Origin: Limanda limanda
Taxonomy: Eukaryota > Chordata > Actinopteri > Pleuronectiformes > Pleuronectidae
DNA: 64,000 nt
Reading direction: 5' to 3'
Assembly (NCBI RefSeq): GCF_963576545.1
Contig: NW_026870574.1
Location: 248,001-312,000 of the forward strand
Below the pieces are notes generated by a model that saw only the letters and a list, made by a program, of their open reading frames with translations, did no database searches and was not told the DNA's origin. Positions within the stretch are counted from its first letter, which is position 1. Every line of letters starts with the position of its first letter. Positions 10,132 through 24,435 of this stretch are shown here, piece by piece. The translations under genes were made by a program, and so were the position numbers.

Positions 10132-13100
10132 TGGGGGTAGAGCCTACTTGCAAGTCTCTCCGACCTTCACAAAAAAAGTTATTCAAGAATATCTCCTCAG
10201 ATTTGGGGGAATTTCGTCGGTCGACCTCTTCCGAAGGTCGTACAAGCTCGGGGATGGTACCAATCGATCCGCAGGACCCAAATTAGTCCAGATGCAACCA
10301 CTTTCCAAGTCTCTCCGACCTTCACAAAAAAAGTTATTCAAGAATATCTCTTTCTCCTATGTGCTTTCATCCCTAACCCTAACCCTAACCCTTCCAAAAG
10401 TCGGAGAAGCTCAAGGATGGTACCGATCGATGCGCGCTACCCCATTTAGTGGGGGTAGAGCCTACTTGCAAGTCTCTCCGACCTTCACAAAAAAAGTTAT
10501 TCAAGAATATCTCTTTCTCCTATGTGCTTTCATCCCTAACCCTAACCCTTCCGAAAGTCGGAGAAGCTCAAGGATGGTACCGATCGATGCGCGCTACCCC
10601 ATTTAGTGGGGGTAGAGCCTACTTGCAAGTCTCTCCGACCTTCACAAAAAAAGTTATTCAAGAATATCTCTTTCTCCTATGTGCTTTCATCCCTAACCCT
10701 AACCCTAACCCTTCCGAAAGTCGGAGAAGCTCAAGGATGGTACCGATCGATGCGCGCTACCCCATTTAGTGGGGGTAGAGCCTACTTGCAAGTCTCTCCG
10801 ACCTTCACAAAAAAAGTTATTCAAGAATATCTCCTCAGATTTGGGGGAATTTCGTTGGTCGACCTCTTCCGAAGGTCGTACAAGCTCGGGGATGGTACCA
10901 ATCGATCCGCAGGACCCAAATTAGTCCAGATGCAACCACTTTCCAAGTCTCTCCGACCTTCACAAAAAGAGTTATTCAAGAATATCTCTTTCTCCTATGT
11001 GCTTTCATCCCTAACCCTAACCCTAACCCTTCCGAAAGTCGGAGAAGCTCAAGGATGGTACAGATCGATGCGCGCTACCCCATTTAGTGGGGGTAGAGCC
11101 TACTTGCAAGTCTCTCCGACCTTCACAAAAAAAGTTATTCAAGAATATCTCTTTCTCCTATGTGCTTTCATCCCTAACCCTAACCCTAACCCTTCCGAAA
11201 GTCGGAGAAGCTCAAGGATGGTACCGATCGATGCGCGCAACCCCATTTAGTGGGGGTAGAGCCTACTTGCAAGTCTCTCCGACCTTCACAAAAAAAGTTA
11301 TTCAAGAATATCTCCTCAGATTTGGGGGAATTTCGTCGGTCGACCTCTTCCGAAGGTCGTACAAGCTCGGGGATGGTACCAATCGATCAGCAGGACCCAA
11401 ATTAGTCCAGATGCAACCACTTTCCAAGTCTCTTCGACCTTCACAAAAAAAGTTATTCAAGAATATCTCTTTCTCCTATGTGCTTTCATCCCTAACCCTA
11501 ACCCTAACCCTTCCGAAAGTCGGAGAAGCTCAAGGATGGTACCGATCGATGCGCGCTACCCCATTTAGTGGGGGTAGAGCCTACTTGCAAGTCTCTCCGA
11601 CCTTCACAAAAAAAGTTATTCAAGAATATCTCTTTCTCCTATGTGCTTTCATCCCTAACCCTAACCCTTCCGAAAGTCGGAGAAGCTCAAGGATGGTACC
11701 GATCGATGCGCGCTACCCCATTTAGTGGGGGTAGAGCCTACTTGCAAGTCTCTCCGACCTTCACAAAAAAAGTTATTCAAGAATATCTCCTCAGATTTGG
11801 GGGAATTTCGTCGGTCGACCTCTTCCGAAGGTCGTACAAGCTCGGGGATGGTACCAATCGATCCGCAGGACCCAAATTAGTCCAGATGCAACCACTTTCC
11901 AAGTCTCTCCGACCTTCACAAAAAAAGTTATTCAAGAATATCTCTTTCTCCTATGTGCTTTCATCCCTAACCCTAACCCTTCCGAAAGTCGGAGAAGCTC
12001 AAGGATGGTACCGATCGATGCGCGCTACCCTATTTAGTGGGGGTAGAGCCTACTTGCAAGTCTCTCCGACCTTCACAAAAAAAGTTATTCAAGAATATCT
12101 CCTCAGATTTGGGGGAATTTCGTCGGTCGACCTCTTCCGAAGGTCGTACAAGCTCGGGGATGGTACCAATCGATCCGCAGGACCCAAATTAGTCCAGATG
12201 CAACCACTTTCCAAGTCTCTCCGACCTTCACAAAAAAAGTTATTCAAGAATATCTCTTTCTCCTATGTGCTTTCATCCCTAACCCTAACCCTAACCCTTC
12301 CGAAAGTCGGAGAAGCTCAAGGATGGTACCGATCGATGCGCGCTACCCCATTTAGTGGGGGTAGAGCCTACTTGCAAGTCTCTCCGACCTTCACAAAAAA
12401 CGTTATTCAAGAATATCTCTTTCTCCTATGTGCTTTCATCCCTAACCCTAACCCTAACCCTTCCGAAAGTCGGAGAAGCTCAAGGATGGTACCGATCGAT
12501 GCGCGCTACCCCATTTAGTGGGGGTAGAGCCTACTTGCAAGTCTCTCCGACCTTCACAAAAAAAGTTATTCAAGAATATCTCCTCAGATTTGGGGGAATT
12601 TCGTCGGTCGACCTCTTCCGAAGGTCGTACAAGCTCGGGGATGGTACCAATCGATCTGCAGGACCCAAATTAGTCAAGATGCAACCACTTTCCAAGTCTC
12701 TCCGACCTTCACAAAAAAAGTTATTCAAGAATATCTCTTTCTCCTATGTGCTTTCATCCCTAACCCTAACCCTAACCCTTCCGAAAGTCGGAGAAGCTCA
12801 CGGATGGTACCGATCGATGCGCGCAACCCCATTTAGTGGGGGTAGAGCCTACTTGCAAGTCTCTCCGACCTTCACAAAAAAAGTTATTCAAGAATATCTC
12901 CTCAGATTTGGGGGAATTTCGTCGGTCGACCTCTTTCGAAGGTCGTACAAGCTCGGGGATGGTACCAATCGATCCGCAGGACCCAAATTAGTCCAGATGC
13001 AACCACTTTCCAAGTCTCTCCGACCTTCACAAAAAAAGTTATTCAAGAATATCTCTTTCTCCTATGTGCTTTCATCCCTAACCCTAACCCTAACCCTTCC

Positions 13101-13633
13101 GAAAGTCGGAGAAGCTCAAGGATGGTACCGATCGATGCGCGCTACGCCATTTAGTGGGGGTAAAGCCTACTTGCAAGTCTCTCCGACCTTCACAAAAAAA
13201 GTTATTCAAGAATATCTCTTTCTCCTATGTGCTTTCATCCCTAACCCTAACCCTAACCCTTCCGAAAGTCGGAGAAGCTCAAGGATGGTACCGATCGATG
13301 CGCGCAACCCCATTTAGTGGGGGTAGAGCCTACTTGCAAGTCTTTCCGACCTTCACAAAAAAAGTTATTCAAGAATATCTCCTCAGATTTGGGGGAATTT
13401 CGTCGGTCGACCTCTTCCGAAGGTCGTACAAGCTCGGGGATGGTACCAATCGATCCGCAGGACCCAAATTAGTCCAGATGCAACCACTTTCCAAGTCTCT
13501 CCGACCTTCACAAAAAAAGTTATTCAAGAATATCTTTCTCCTATGTGCTTTCATCCCTAACCCTAACCCTAACCCTTCCGAAAGTCGGAGAAGCTCAAGG
13601 ATGGTACCGATCGATGCGCGCAACCCCATTTAG

Positions 13634-16193
13634 TGGGGGTAGAGCCTACTTGCAAGTCTCTCCGACCTTCACAAAAAAAGTTATTCAAGAATATCTCCTC
13701 AGATTTGGGGGAATTTCGTCGGTCGACCTCTTTCGAAGGTCGTACAAGCTCGGGGATGGTACCAATCGATCCGCAGGACCCAAATTAGTCCAGATGCAAC
13801 CACTTTCCAAGTCTCTCCGACCTTCACAAAAAAAGTTATTCAAGAATATCTCTTTCTCCTATGTGCTTTCATCCCTAACCCTAACCCTAACCCTTCCGAA
13901 AGTCGGAGAAGCTCAAGGATGGTACCGATCGATGCGCGCTACCCCATTTAGTGGGGGTAGAGCCTACTTGCAAGTCTCTCCGACCTTCACAAAAAAAGTT
14001 ATTCAAGAATATCTCTTTCTCCTATGTGCTTTCATCCCTAACCCTAACCCTAACCCTTCCGAAAGTCGGAGAAGCTCAAGGATGGTACCGATCGATGCGC
14101 GCAACCCCATTTAGTGGGGGTAGAGCCTACTTGCAAGTCTCTCCGACCTTCACAAAAAAAGTTATTCAAGAATATCTCCTCAGATTTGGGGGAATTTCGT
14201 CGGTCGACCTCTTCCGAAGGTCGTACAAGCTCGGGGATGGTACCAATCGATCCGCAGGACCCAAATTGGTCCAGCTGCAACCACTTTCCAAGTCTCTCCG
14301 ACCTTCACAAAAAAAGTTATTCAAGAATATCTCTTTCTCCTATGTGCTTTCATCCCTAACCCTAACCCTAACCCTTCCGAAAGTCGGAGAAGCTCAAGGA
14401 TGGTACCGATCGATGCGCGCTACCCCATTTAGTGGGGGTAGAGCCTACTTGCAAGTCTCTCCGACCTTCACAAAAAACGTTATTCAAGAATATCTCTTTC
14501 TCCTATGTGCTTTCATCCCTAACCCTAACCCTAACCCTTCCGAAAGTCGGAGAAGCTCAAGGATGGTACCGATCGATGCGCGCTACCCCATTTAGTGGGG
14601 GTAGAGCCTACTTGCAAGTCTCTCCGACCTTCACAAAAAAAGTTATTCAAGAATATCTTCTCAGATTTGGGGGAATTTCGTCGGTCGACCTCTTCCGAAG
14701 GTCGTACAAGCTCGGGGATAGTACCAATCGATCCGCAGGACCCAAATTAGTCAAGATGCAACCACTTTCCAAGTCTCTCCGACCTTCACAAAAAAAGTTA
14801 TTCAAGAATATCTCTTTCTCCTATGTGCTTTCATCCCTAACCCTAACCCTAACCCTTCCGAAAGTCGGAGAAGCTCAAGGATGGTACCGATCGATGCGCG
14901 CAACCCCATTTAGTGGGGGTAGAGCCTACTTGCAAGTCTCTCCGACCTTCACAAAAAAAGTTATTCAAGAATATCTCCTCAGATTTGGGGGAATTTCGTC
15001 GGTCGACCTCTTTCGAAGGTCGTACAAGCTCGGGGATGGTACCAATCGATCCGCAGGACCCAAATTAGTCCAGATGCAACCACTTTCCAAGTCTCTCCGA
15101 CCTTCACAAAAAAAGTTATTCAAGAATATCTCTTTCTCCTATGTGCTTTCATCCCTAACCCTAACCCTAACCCTTCCGAAAGTCGGAGAAGCTCAAGGAT
15201 GGTACCGATCGATGCGCGCTACCCCATTTAGTGGGGGTAGAGCCTACTTGCAAGTCTCTCCGACCTTCACAAAAAAAGTTATTCAAGAATATCTCTTTCT
15301 CCTATGTGCTTTCATCCCTAACCCTAACCCTAACCCTTCCGAAAGTCGGAGAAGCTCAAGGATGGTACCGATCGATGCGCGCAACCCCATTTAGTGGGGG
15401 TAGAGCCTACTTGCAAGTCTCTCCGACCTTCACAAAAAAAGTTATTCAAGAATATCTCCTCAGATTTGGGGGAATTTCGTCGGTCGACCTCTTCCGAAGG
15501 TCGTACAAGCTCGGGGATGGTACCAATCGATCCGCAGGACCCAAATTGGTCCAGCTGCAACCACTTTCCAAGTCTCTCCGACCTTCACAAAAAAAGTTAT
15601 TCAAGAATATCTCTTTCTCCTATGTGCTTTCATCCCTAACCCTAACCCTAACCCTTCCGAAAGTCGGAGAAGCTCAAGGATGGTACCGATCGATGCGCGC
15701 TACCCCATTTAGTGGGGGTAGAGCCTACTTGCAAGTCTCTCCGACCTTCACAAAAAACGTTATTCAAGAATATCTCTTTCTCCTATGTGCTTTCATCCCT
15801 AACCCTAACCCTAACCCTTCCGAAAGTCGGAGAAGCTCAAGGATGGTACCGATCGATGCGCGCTACCCCATTTAGTGGGGGTAGAGCCTACTTGCAAGTC
15901 TCTCCGACCTTCACAAAAAAAGTTATTCAAGAATATCTTCTCAGATTTGGGGGAATTTCGTCGGTCGACCTCTTCCGAAGGTCGTACAAGCTCGGGGATA
16001 GTACCAATCGATCCGCAGGACCCAAATTAGTCAAGATGCAACCACTTTCCAAGTCTCTCCGACCTTCACAAAAAAAGTTATTCAAGAATATCTCTTTCTC
16101 CTATGTGCTTTCATCCCTAACCCTAACCCTAACCCTTCCGAAAGTCGGAGAAGCTCAAGGATGGTACCGATCGATGCGCGCTACCCCATTTAG
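13634..16193 (+). repeat. 1280-bp higher-order repeat, two copies
   Basis: Two 8-monomer blocks (5A+3B = 1280 bp) lie at about 13634-14913 and 14914-16193. The unusual B variant AAATTGGTCCAGCTGC occurs at about 14265 and 15545, ATCTTCTCAGATT at about 14656 and 15936, and GGGGATAGTACC at about 14714 and 15994, each pair 1280 bp apart. A partial third copy with the last two variants lies near 17540-17610. Confidence 0.85.
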
Positions 16194-18442
16194 TGGGGGT
16201 AGAGCCTACTTGCAAGTCTCTCCGACCTTCACAAAAAAAGTTATTCAAGAATATCTCTTTCTCCTATGTGCTTTCATCCCTAACCCTAACCCTAACCCTT
16301 CCGAAAGTCGGAGAAGCTCAAGGATGGTACCGATCGATGCGCGCTACCCCATTTAGTGGGGGTAGAGCCTACTTGCAAGTCTCTCCGACCTTCACAAAAA
16401 ACGTTATTCAAGAATATCTCTTTCTCCTATGTGCTTTCATCCCTAACCCTAACCCTAACCCTTCCGAAAGTCGGAGAAGCTCAAGGATGGTACCGATCGA
16501 TGCGCGCTACCCCATTTAGTGGGGGTAGAGCCTACTTGCAAGTCTCTCCGACCTTCACAAAAAAAGTTATTCAAGAATATCTCCTCAGATTTGGGGGAAT
16601 TTCGTCGGTCGACCTCTTCCGAAGGTCGTACAAGCTCGGGGATGGTACCAATCGATCCGCAGGACCCAAATTAGTCCAGATGCAACCACTTTCCAAGTCT
16701 CTCCGACCTTCACAAAAAAAGTTATTCAAGAATATCTCTTTCTCCTATGTGCTTTCATCCCTAACCCTAACCCTAACCCTTCCGAAAGTCGGAGAAGCTC
16801 AAGGATGGTACCGATCGATGCGCGCAACCCCATTTAGTGGGGGTAGAGCCTACTTGCAAGTCTCTCCGACCTTCACAAAAAAAGTTATTCAAGAATATCT
16901 CCTCAGATTTGGGGGAATTTCGTCGGTCGACCTCTTTCGAAGGTCGTACAAGCTCGGGGATGGTACCAATCGATCCGCAGGACCCAAATTAGTCCAGATG
17001 CAACCACTTTCCAAGTCTCTCCGACCTTCACAAAAAAAGTTATTCAAGAATATCTCTTTCTCCTATGTGCTTTCATCCCTAACCCTAACCCTAACCCTTC
17101 CGAAAGTCGGAGAAGCTCAAGGATGGTACCGATCGATGCGCGCTACCCCATTTAGTGGGGGTAGAGCCTACTTGCAAGTCTCTCCGACCTTCACAAAAAA
17201 AGTTATTCAAGAATATCTCTTTCTCCTATGTGCTTTCATCCCTAACCCTAACCCTAACCCTTCCGAAAGTCGGAGAAGCTCAAGGATGGTACCGATCGAT
17301 GCGCGCAACCCCATTTAGTGGGGGTAGAGCCTACTTGCAAGTCTCTCCGACCTTCACAAAAAACGTTATTCAAGAATATCTCTTTCTCCTATGTGCTTTC
17401 ATCCCTAACCCTAACCCTAACCCTTCCGAAAGTCGGAGAAGCTCAAGGATGGTACCGATCGATGCGCGCTACCCCATTTAGTGGGGGTAGAGCCTACTTG
17501 CAAGTCTCTCCGACCTTCACAAAAAAAGTTATTCAAGAATATCTTCTCAGATTTGGGGGAATTTCGTCGGTCGACCTCTTCCGAAGGTCGTACAAGCTCG
17601 GGGATAGTACCAATCGATCCGCAGGACCCAAATTAGTCAAGATGCAACCACTTTCCAAGTCTCTCCGACCTTCACAAAAAAAGTTATTCAAGAATATCTC
17701 TTTCTCCTATGTGCTTTCATCCCTAACCCTAACCCTAACCCTTCCGAAAGTCGGAGAAGCTCAAGGATAGTACCGATCGATGCGCGCTACCCCATTTAGT
17801 GGGGGTAGAGCCTACTTGCAAGTCTCTCCGACCTTCACAAAAAAAGTTATTCAAGAATATCTCTTTCTCCTATGTGCTTTCATCCCTAACCCTAACCCTA
17901 ACCCTTCCGAAAGTCGGAGAAGCTCAAGGATGGTACCGATCGATGCGCGCTACCCCATTTAGTGGGGGTAGAGCCTACTTGCAAGTCTCTCCGACCTTCA
18001 CAAAAAACGTTATTCAAGAATATCTCTTTCTCCTATGTGCTTTCATCCCTAACCCTAACCCTAACCCTTCCGAAAGTCGGAGAAGCTCAAGGATGGTACC
18101 GATCGATGCGCGCTACGCCATTTAGTGGGGGTAGAGCCTACTTGCAAGTCTCTCCGACCTTCACAAAAAAAGTTATTCAAGAATATCTCCTCAGATTTGG
18201 GGGAATTTCGTCGGTCGACCTCTTCCGAAGGTCGTACAAGCTCGGGGATGGTACCAATCGATCCGCAGGACCCAAATTAGTCCAGATGCAACCACTTTCC
18301 AAGTCTCTCCGACCTTCACAAAAAAAGTTATTCAAGAATATCTCTTTCTCCTATGTGCTTTCATCCCTAACCCTAACCCTAACCCTTCCGAAAGTCGGAG
18401 AAGCTCAAGGATGGTACCGATCGATGCGCGCTACCCCATTTA

Positions 18443-21400
18443 GTGGGGGTAGAGCCTACTTGCAAGTCTCTCCGACCTTCACAAAAAAAGTTATTCAAGA
18501 ATATCTCTTTCTCCTATGTGCTTTCATCCCTAACCCTAACCCTAACCCTTCCGAAAGTCGGAGAAGCTCAAAGATGGTACCGATCGATGCGCGCTACCCC
18601 ATTTAGTGGGGGTAGAGCCTACTTGCAAGTCTCTCCGACCTTCAAAAAAAAAGTTATTCAAGAATATCTCTTTCTCCTATGTGCTTTCATCCCTAACCCT
18701 AACCCTAACCCTTCCGAAAGTCGGAGAAGCTCAAGGATGGTACCGATCGATGCGCGCTACCCCATTTAGTGGGGGTAGAGCCTACTTGCAAGTCTCTCCG
18801 ACCTTCACAAAAAAAGTTATTCAAGAATATCTCCTCAGATTTGGGGGAATTTCGTCGGTCGACCTCTTCCGAAGGTCGTACAAGCTCGGGGATGGTACCA
18901 ATCGATCCGCAGGACCCAAATTAGTCCAGATGCAACCACTTTCCAAGTCTCTCCGACCTTCACAAAAAAAGTTATTCAAGAATATCTCTTTCTCCTATGT
19001 GCTTTCATCCCTAACCCTAACCCTAACCCTTCCGAAAGTCGGAGAAGCTCAAGGATGGTACCGATCGATGCGCGCAACCCCATTTAGTGGGGGTAAAGCC
19101 TACTTGCAAGTCTCTCCGACCTTCACAAAAAAAGTTATTCAAGAATATCTCCTCAGATTTGGGGGAATTTCGTCGGTCGACCTCTTTCGAAGGTCGTACA
19201 AGCTCGGGGATGGTACCAATCGATCCGCAGGACCCAAATTAGTCCAGATGCAACCACTTTCCAAGTCTCTCCGACCTTCACAAAAAAAGTTATTCAAGAA
19301 TATCTCTTTCTCCTATGTGCTTTCATCCCTAACCCTAACCCTTCCGAAAGTCGGAAAAGCTCAAGGATGGTACCGATCGATGCGCGCTACCCCATTTAGT
19401 GGGGGTAGAGTCTACTTGCAAGTCTCTCCGACCTTCACAAAAAAAGTTATTCAAGAATATCTCTTTCTCCTATGTGCTTTCATCCCTAACCCTAACCCTA
19501 ACCCTTCCGAAAGTCGGAGAAGCTCAAGGATGGTACTGATCGATGCGCGCAACCCCATTTAGTGGGGGTAGAGCCTACTTGCAAGTCTCTCCGACCTTCA
19601 CAAAAAAAGTTATTCAAGAATATCTCTTTCTCCTATGTGCTTTCATCCCTAACCCTAACCCTAACCCTTCCGAAAGTCGGAAAAGCTCAAGGATGGTACC
19701 GATCGATGCGCGCTACCCCATTTAGTGGGGGTAGAGTCTACTTGCAAGTCTCTCCGACCTTCACAAAAAAAGTTATTCAAGAATATCTCCTCAGATTTGG
19801 GGGAATTTCGTCGGTCGACCTCTTCCGAAGGTCGTACAAGCTCGGGGATGGTACCAATCGATCCGCAGGACCCAAATTAGTCCAGATGCAACCACTTTCC
19901 AAGTCTCTCCGACCTTCACAAAAAAAGTTATTCAAGAATATCTCTTTCTCCTATGTGCTTTCATCCCTAACCCTAACCCTAACCCTTCCGAAAGTCGGAG
20001 AAGCTCAAGGATGGTACCGATCGATGCGCGCAACCCCATTTAGTGGGGGTAAAGCCTACTTGCAAGTCTCTCCGACCTTCACAAAAAAAGTTATTCAAGA
20101 ATATCTCCTCAGATTTGGGGGAATTTCGTCGGTCGACCTCTTCCGAAGGTCGTACAAGCTCGGGGATGGTACCAATCGATCCGCAGGACCCAAATTAGTC
20201 CAGATGCAACCACTTTCCAAGTCTCTCCGACCTTCACAAAAAAAGTTATTCAAGAATATCTCTTTCTCCTATGTGCTTTCATCCCTAACCCTAACCCTAA
20301 CCCTTCCGAAAGTCGGAGAAGCTCAAGGATGGTACCGATCGATGCGCGCTACCCCATTTAGTGGGGGTAGAGCCTACTTGCAAGTCTCTCCGACCTTCAC
20401 AAAAAAAGTTATTCAAGAATATCTCTTTCTCCTATGTGCTTTCATCCCTAACCCTAACCCTAACCCTTCCGAAAGTCGGAGAAGCTCAAAGATGGTACCG
20501 ATCGATGCGCGCTACCCCATTTAGTGGGGGTAGAGCCTACTTGCAAGTCTCTCCGACCTTCAAAAAAAAAGTTATTCAAGAATATCTCTTTCTCCTATGT
20601 GCTTTCATCCCTAACCCTAACCCTAACCCTTCCGAAAGTCGGAGAAGCTCAAGGATGGTACCGATCGATGCGCGCTACCCCATTTAGTGGGGGTAGAGCC
20701 TACTTGCAAGTCTCTCCGACCTTCACAAAAAAAGTTATTCAAGAATATCTCCTCAGATTTGGGGGAATTTCGTCGGTCGACCTCTTCCGAAGGTCGTACA
20801 AGCTCGGGGATGGTACCAATCGATCCGCAGGACCCAAATTAGTCCAGATGCAACCACTTTCCAAGTCTCTCCGACCTTCACAAAAAAAGTTATTCAAGAA
20901 TATCTCTTTCTCCTATGTGCTTTCATCCCTAACCCTAACCCTAACCCTTCCGAAAGTCGGAGAAGCTCAAGGATGGTACCGATCGATGCGCGCAACCCCA
21001 TTTAGTGGGGGTAAAGCCTACTTGCAAGTCTCTCCGACCTTCACAAAAAAAGTTATTCAAGAATATCTCCTCAGATTTGGGGGAATTTCGTCGGTCGACC
21101 TCTTTCGAAGGTCGTACAAGCTCGGGGATGGTACCAATCGATCCGCAGGACCCAAATTAGTCCAGATGCAACCACTTTCCAAGTCTCTCCGACCTTCACA
21201 AAAAAAGTTATTCAAGAATATCTCTTTCTCCTATGTGCTTTCATCCCTAACCCTAACCCTTCCGAAAGTCGGAAAAGCTCAAGGATGGTACCGATCGATG
21301 CGCGCTACCCCATTTAGTGGGGGTAGAGTCTACTTGCAAGTCTCTCCGACCTTCACAAAAAAAGTTATTCAAGAATATCTCTTTCTCCTATGTGCTTTCA

Positions 21401-21720
21401 TCCCTAACCCTAACCCTAACCCTTCCGAAAGTCGGAGAAGCTCAAGGATGGTACTGATCGATGCGCGCAACCCCATTTAGTGGGGGTAGAGCCTACTTGC
21501 AAGTCTCTCCGACCTTCACAAAAAAAGTTATTCAAGAATATCTCTTTCTCCTATGTGCTTTCATCCCTAACCCTAACCCTAACCCTTCCGAAAGTCGGAA
21601 AAGCTCAAGGATGGTACCGATCGATGCGCGCTACCCCATTTAGTGGGGGTAGAGTCTACTTGCAAGTCTCTCCGACCTTCACAAAAAAAGTTATTCAAGA
21701 ATATCTCTTTCTCCTATGTG
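18443..21720 (+). repeat. 1918-bp-offset higher-order duplication
   Basis: A segment from about 18443 to 19800 repeats at about 20361 to 21720 with an offset of 1918 bp. Markers are the extended A-run CTTCAAAAAAAAAG near 18641 and 20559, GGTACTGATCGATGCGCGCAAC near 19535 and 21453, and a 157-bp A unit with CGGAAAAGCTC near 19351 and 21269. After about 21806 the order departs by one extra A monomer, which suggests unequal exchange at the single-monomer level. Confidence 0.8.
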
Positions 21721-22340
21721 CTTTCATCCCTAACCCTAACCCTAACCCTTCCGAAAGTCGGAGAAGCTCAAGGATGGTACCGATCGATGCGCGCTACCCC
21801 ATTTAGTGGGGGTAGAGCCTACTTGCAAGTCTCTCCGACCTTCACAAAAAAAGTTATTCAAGAATATCTCCTCAGATTTGGGGGAATTTCGTCGGTCGAC
21901 CTCTTCCGAAGGTCGTACAAGCTCGGGGATGGTACCAATCGATCCGCAGGACCCAAATTAGTCCAGATGCAACCACTTTCCAAGTCTCTCCGACCTTCAC
22001 AAAAAAAGTTATTCAAGAATATCTCTTTCTCCTATGTGCTTTCATCCCTAACCCTAACCCTAACCCTTCCGAAAGTCGGAGAAGCTCAAGGATGGTACCG
22101 ATCGATGCGCGCAACCCCATTTAGTGGGGGTAAAGCCTACTTGCAAGTCTCTCCGACCTTCACAAAAAAAGTTATTCAAGAATATCTCCTCAGATTTGGG
22201 GGAATTTCGTCGGTCGACCTCTTTCGAAGGTCGTACAAGCTCGGGGATGGTACCAATCGATCCGCAGGACCCAAATTAGTCCAGATGCAATCACTTTCCA
22301 AGTCTCTCCGACCTTCACAAAAAAAGTTATTCAAGAATAT

Positions 22341-23469
22341 CTCTTTCTCCTATGTGCTTTCATCCCTAACCCTAACCCTTCCGAAAGTCGGAAAAGCTCA
22401 AGGATGGTACCGATCGATGCGCGCTACCCCATTTAGTGGGGGTAGAGTCTACTTGCAAGTCTCTCCGACCTTCACAAAAAAAGTTATTCAAGAATATCTC
22501 TTTCTCCTATGTGCTTTCATCCCTAACCCTAACCCTAACCCTTCCGAAAGTCGGAGAAGCTCAAGGATGGTACCGATCGATGCGCGCTACCCCATTTAGT
22601 GGGGGTAGAGCCTACTTGCAAGTCTCTCCGACCTTCACAAAAAAAGTTATTCAAGAATATCTCTTTCTCCTATGTGCTTTCATCCCTAACCCTAACCCTA
22701 ACCCTTCCGAAAGTCGGAGAAGCTCAAGGATGGTACCGATCGATGCGCGCTACCCCATTTAGTGGGGGTAGAGCCTACTTGCAAGTCTCTCCGACCTTCA
22801 CAAAAAAAGTTATTCAAGAATATCTCTTTCTCCTATGTGCTTTCATCCCTAACCCTAACCCTAACCCTTCCGAAAGTCGGAGAAGCTCAAGGATGGTACC
22901 GATCGATGCGCGCTACCCAATTTAGTGGGGGTAGAGCCTACTTGCAAGTCTCTCCGACCTTCACAAAAAAAGTTATTCAAGAATATCTCTTTCTCCTATG
23001 TGCTTTCATCCCTAACCCTAACCCTTCCAAAAGTCGGAGAAGCTCAAGGATGGTACCGATCGATGCGCGTTACCCCATTTAGTGGGGGTAGAGCCTACTT
23101 GCAAGTCTCTCCGACCTTCACAAAAAAAGTTATTCAAGAATATCTCTTTCTCCTATGTGCTTTCATCCCTAACCCTAACCCTAACCCTTCCGAAAGTCGG
23201 AGAAGCTCAAGGATGGTACCGATCGATGCGCGCTACCCCATTTAGTGGGGGTAGAGCCTACTTGCAAGTCTCTCCGACCTTCACAAAAAAAGTTATTCAA
23301 GAATATCTCTTTCTCCTATGTGCTTTCATCCCTAACCCTAACCCTAACCCTTCCGAAAGTCGGAGAAGCTCAAGGATGGTACTGATCGATGCGCGCTACC
23401 CCATTTAGTGGGGGTAGAGCCTACTTGCAAGTCTCTCCGACCTTCACAAAAAAAGTTATTCAAGAATAT
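22341..23469 (+). repeat. Longest run of consecutive A monomers
   Basis: Seven A units lie in direct tandem here with no B between them (A-block spacings 163, 163, 163, 157, 163, 163). One is the short form with two complete CCCTAA repeats, and the A unit that begins the run is also short. Elsewhere A runs are usually one to three units. A six-unit A run lies near 59211-60189. Confidence 0.8.
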
Positions 23470-24435
23470 CTCCTCAGATTTGGGGGAATTTCGTCGGTCG
23501 ACCTCTTCCGAAGGTCGTACAAGCTCGGGGATGGTACCAATCGATCCGCAGGACCCAAATTAGTCCAGATGCAACCACTTTCCAAGTCTCTCCGACCTTC
23601 ACAAAAAAAGTTATTCAAGAATATCTCTTTCTCCTATGTGCTTTCATCCCTAACCCTAACCCTAACCCTTCCGAAGGTCGGAGAAGCTCAAGGATGGTAC
23701 CGATCGATGCGCGCTACCCCATTTAGTGGGGGTAGAGCCTACTTGCAAGTCTCTCCGACCTTCACAAAAAAAGTTATTCAAGAATATCTCTTTCTCCTAT
23801 GTGCTTTCATCCCTAGCCCTAACCCTAACCCTTCCGAAAGTCGGAGAAGCTCAAGGATGGTACCGATCGATGCGCGCTACCCCATTTAGTGGGGGTAGAG
23901 CCTACTTGCAAGTCTCTCCGACCTTCACAAAAAAAGTTATTCAAGAATATCTCCTCAGATTTGGGGGAATTTCGTCGGTCGACCTCTTCCGAAGGTCGTA
24001 CAAGCTCGGGGATGGTACCAATCGATCCGCAGGACCCAAATTAGTCCAGATGCAACCACTTTCCAAGTCTCTCCGACCTTCACAAAAAAAGTTATTCAAG
24101 AATATCTCTTTCTCCTATGTGCTTTCATCCCTAACCCTAACCCTAACCCTTCCGAAAGTCGGAGAAGCTCAAGGATGGTACCGATCGATGCGCGCTACCC
24201 CATTTAGTGGGGGTAGAGCCTACTTGCAAGTCTCTCCGACCTTCACAAAAAACGTTATTCAAGAATATCTCTTTCTCCTATGTGCTTTCATCCCTAACCC
24301 TAACCCTTCCGAAAGTCGGAGAAGCTCAAGGATGGTACCGATCGATGCGCGCTACCCCATTTAGTGGGGGTAGAGCCTACTTGCAAGTCTCTCCGACCTT
24401 CAAAAAAAAAGTTATTCAAGAATATCTCTTTCTCC

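Noticed and set aside
13369..15560. Minus-strand open frames of 76-86 codons at 13369-13629, 14050-14280 and 15330-15560
   Set aside because: They exist only because single satellite variants (a 2-bp deletion, or the AAATTGGTCCAGCTGC unit) open a frame or add a start codon in the repeat.
16..24364. More than a hundred forward open frames of 60-320 codons in the left satellite block
   Set aside because: They are periodic translations of the monomers, start at arbitrary GTG or ATG codons inside the repeat, overlap one another, and end wherever two A units meet. Arithmetic of the unit lengths explains them.
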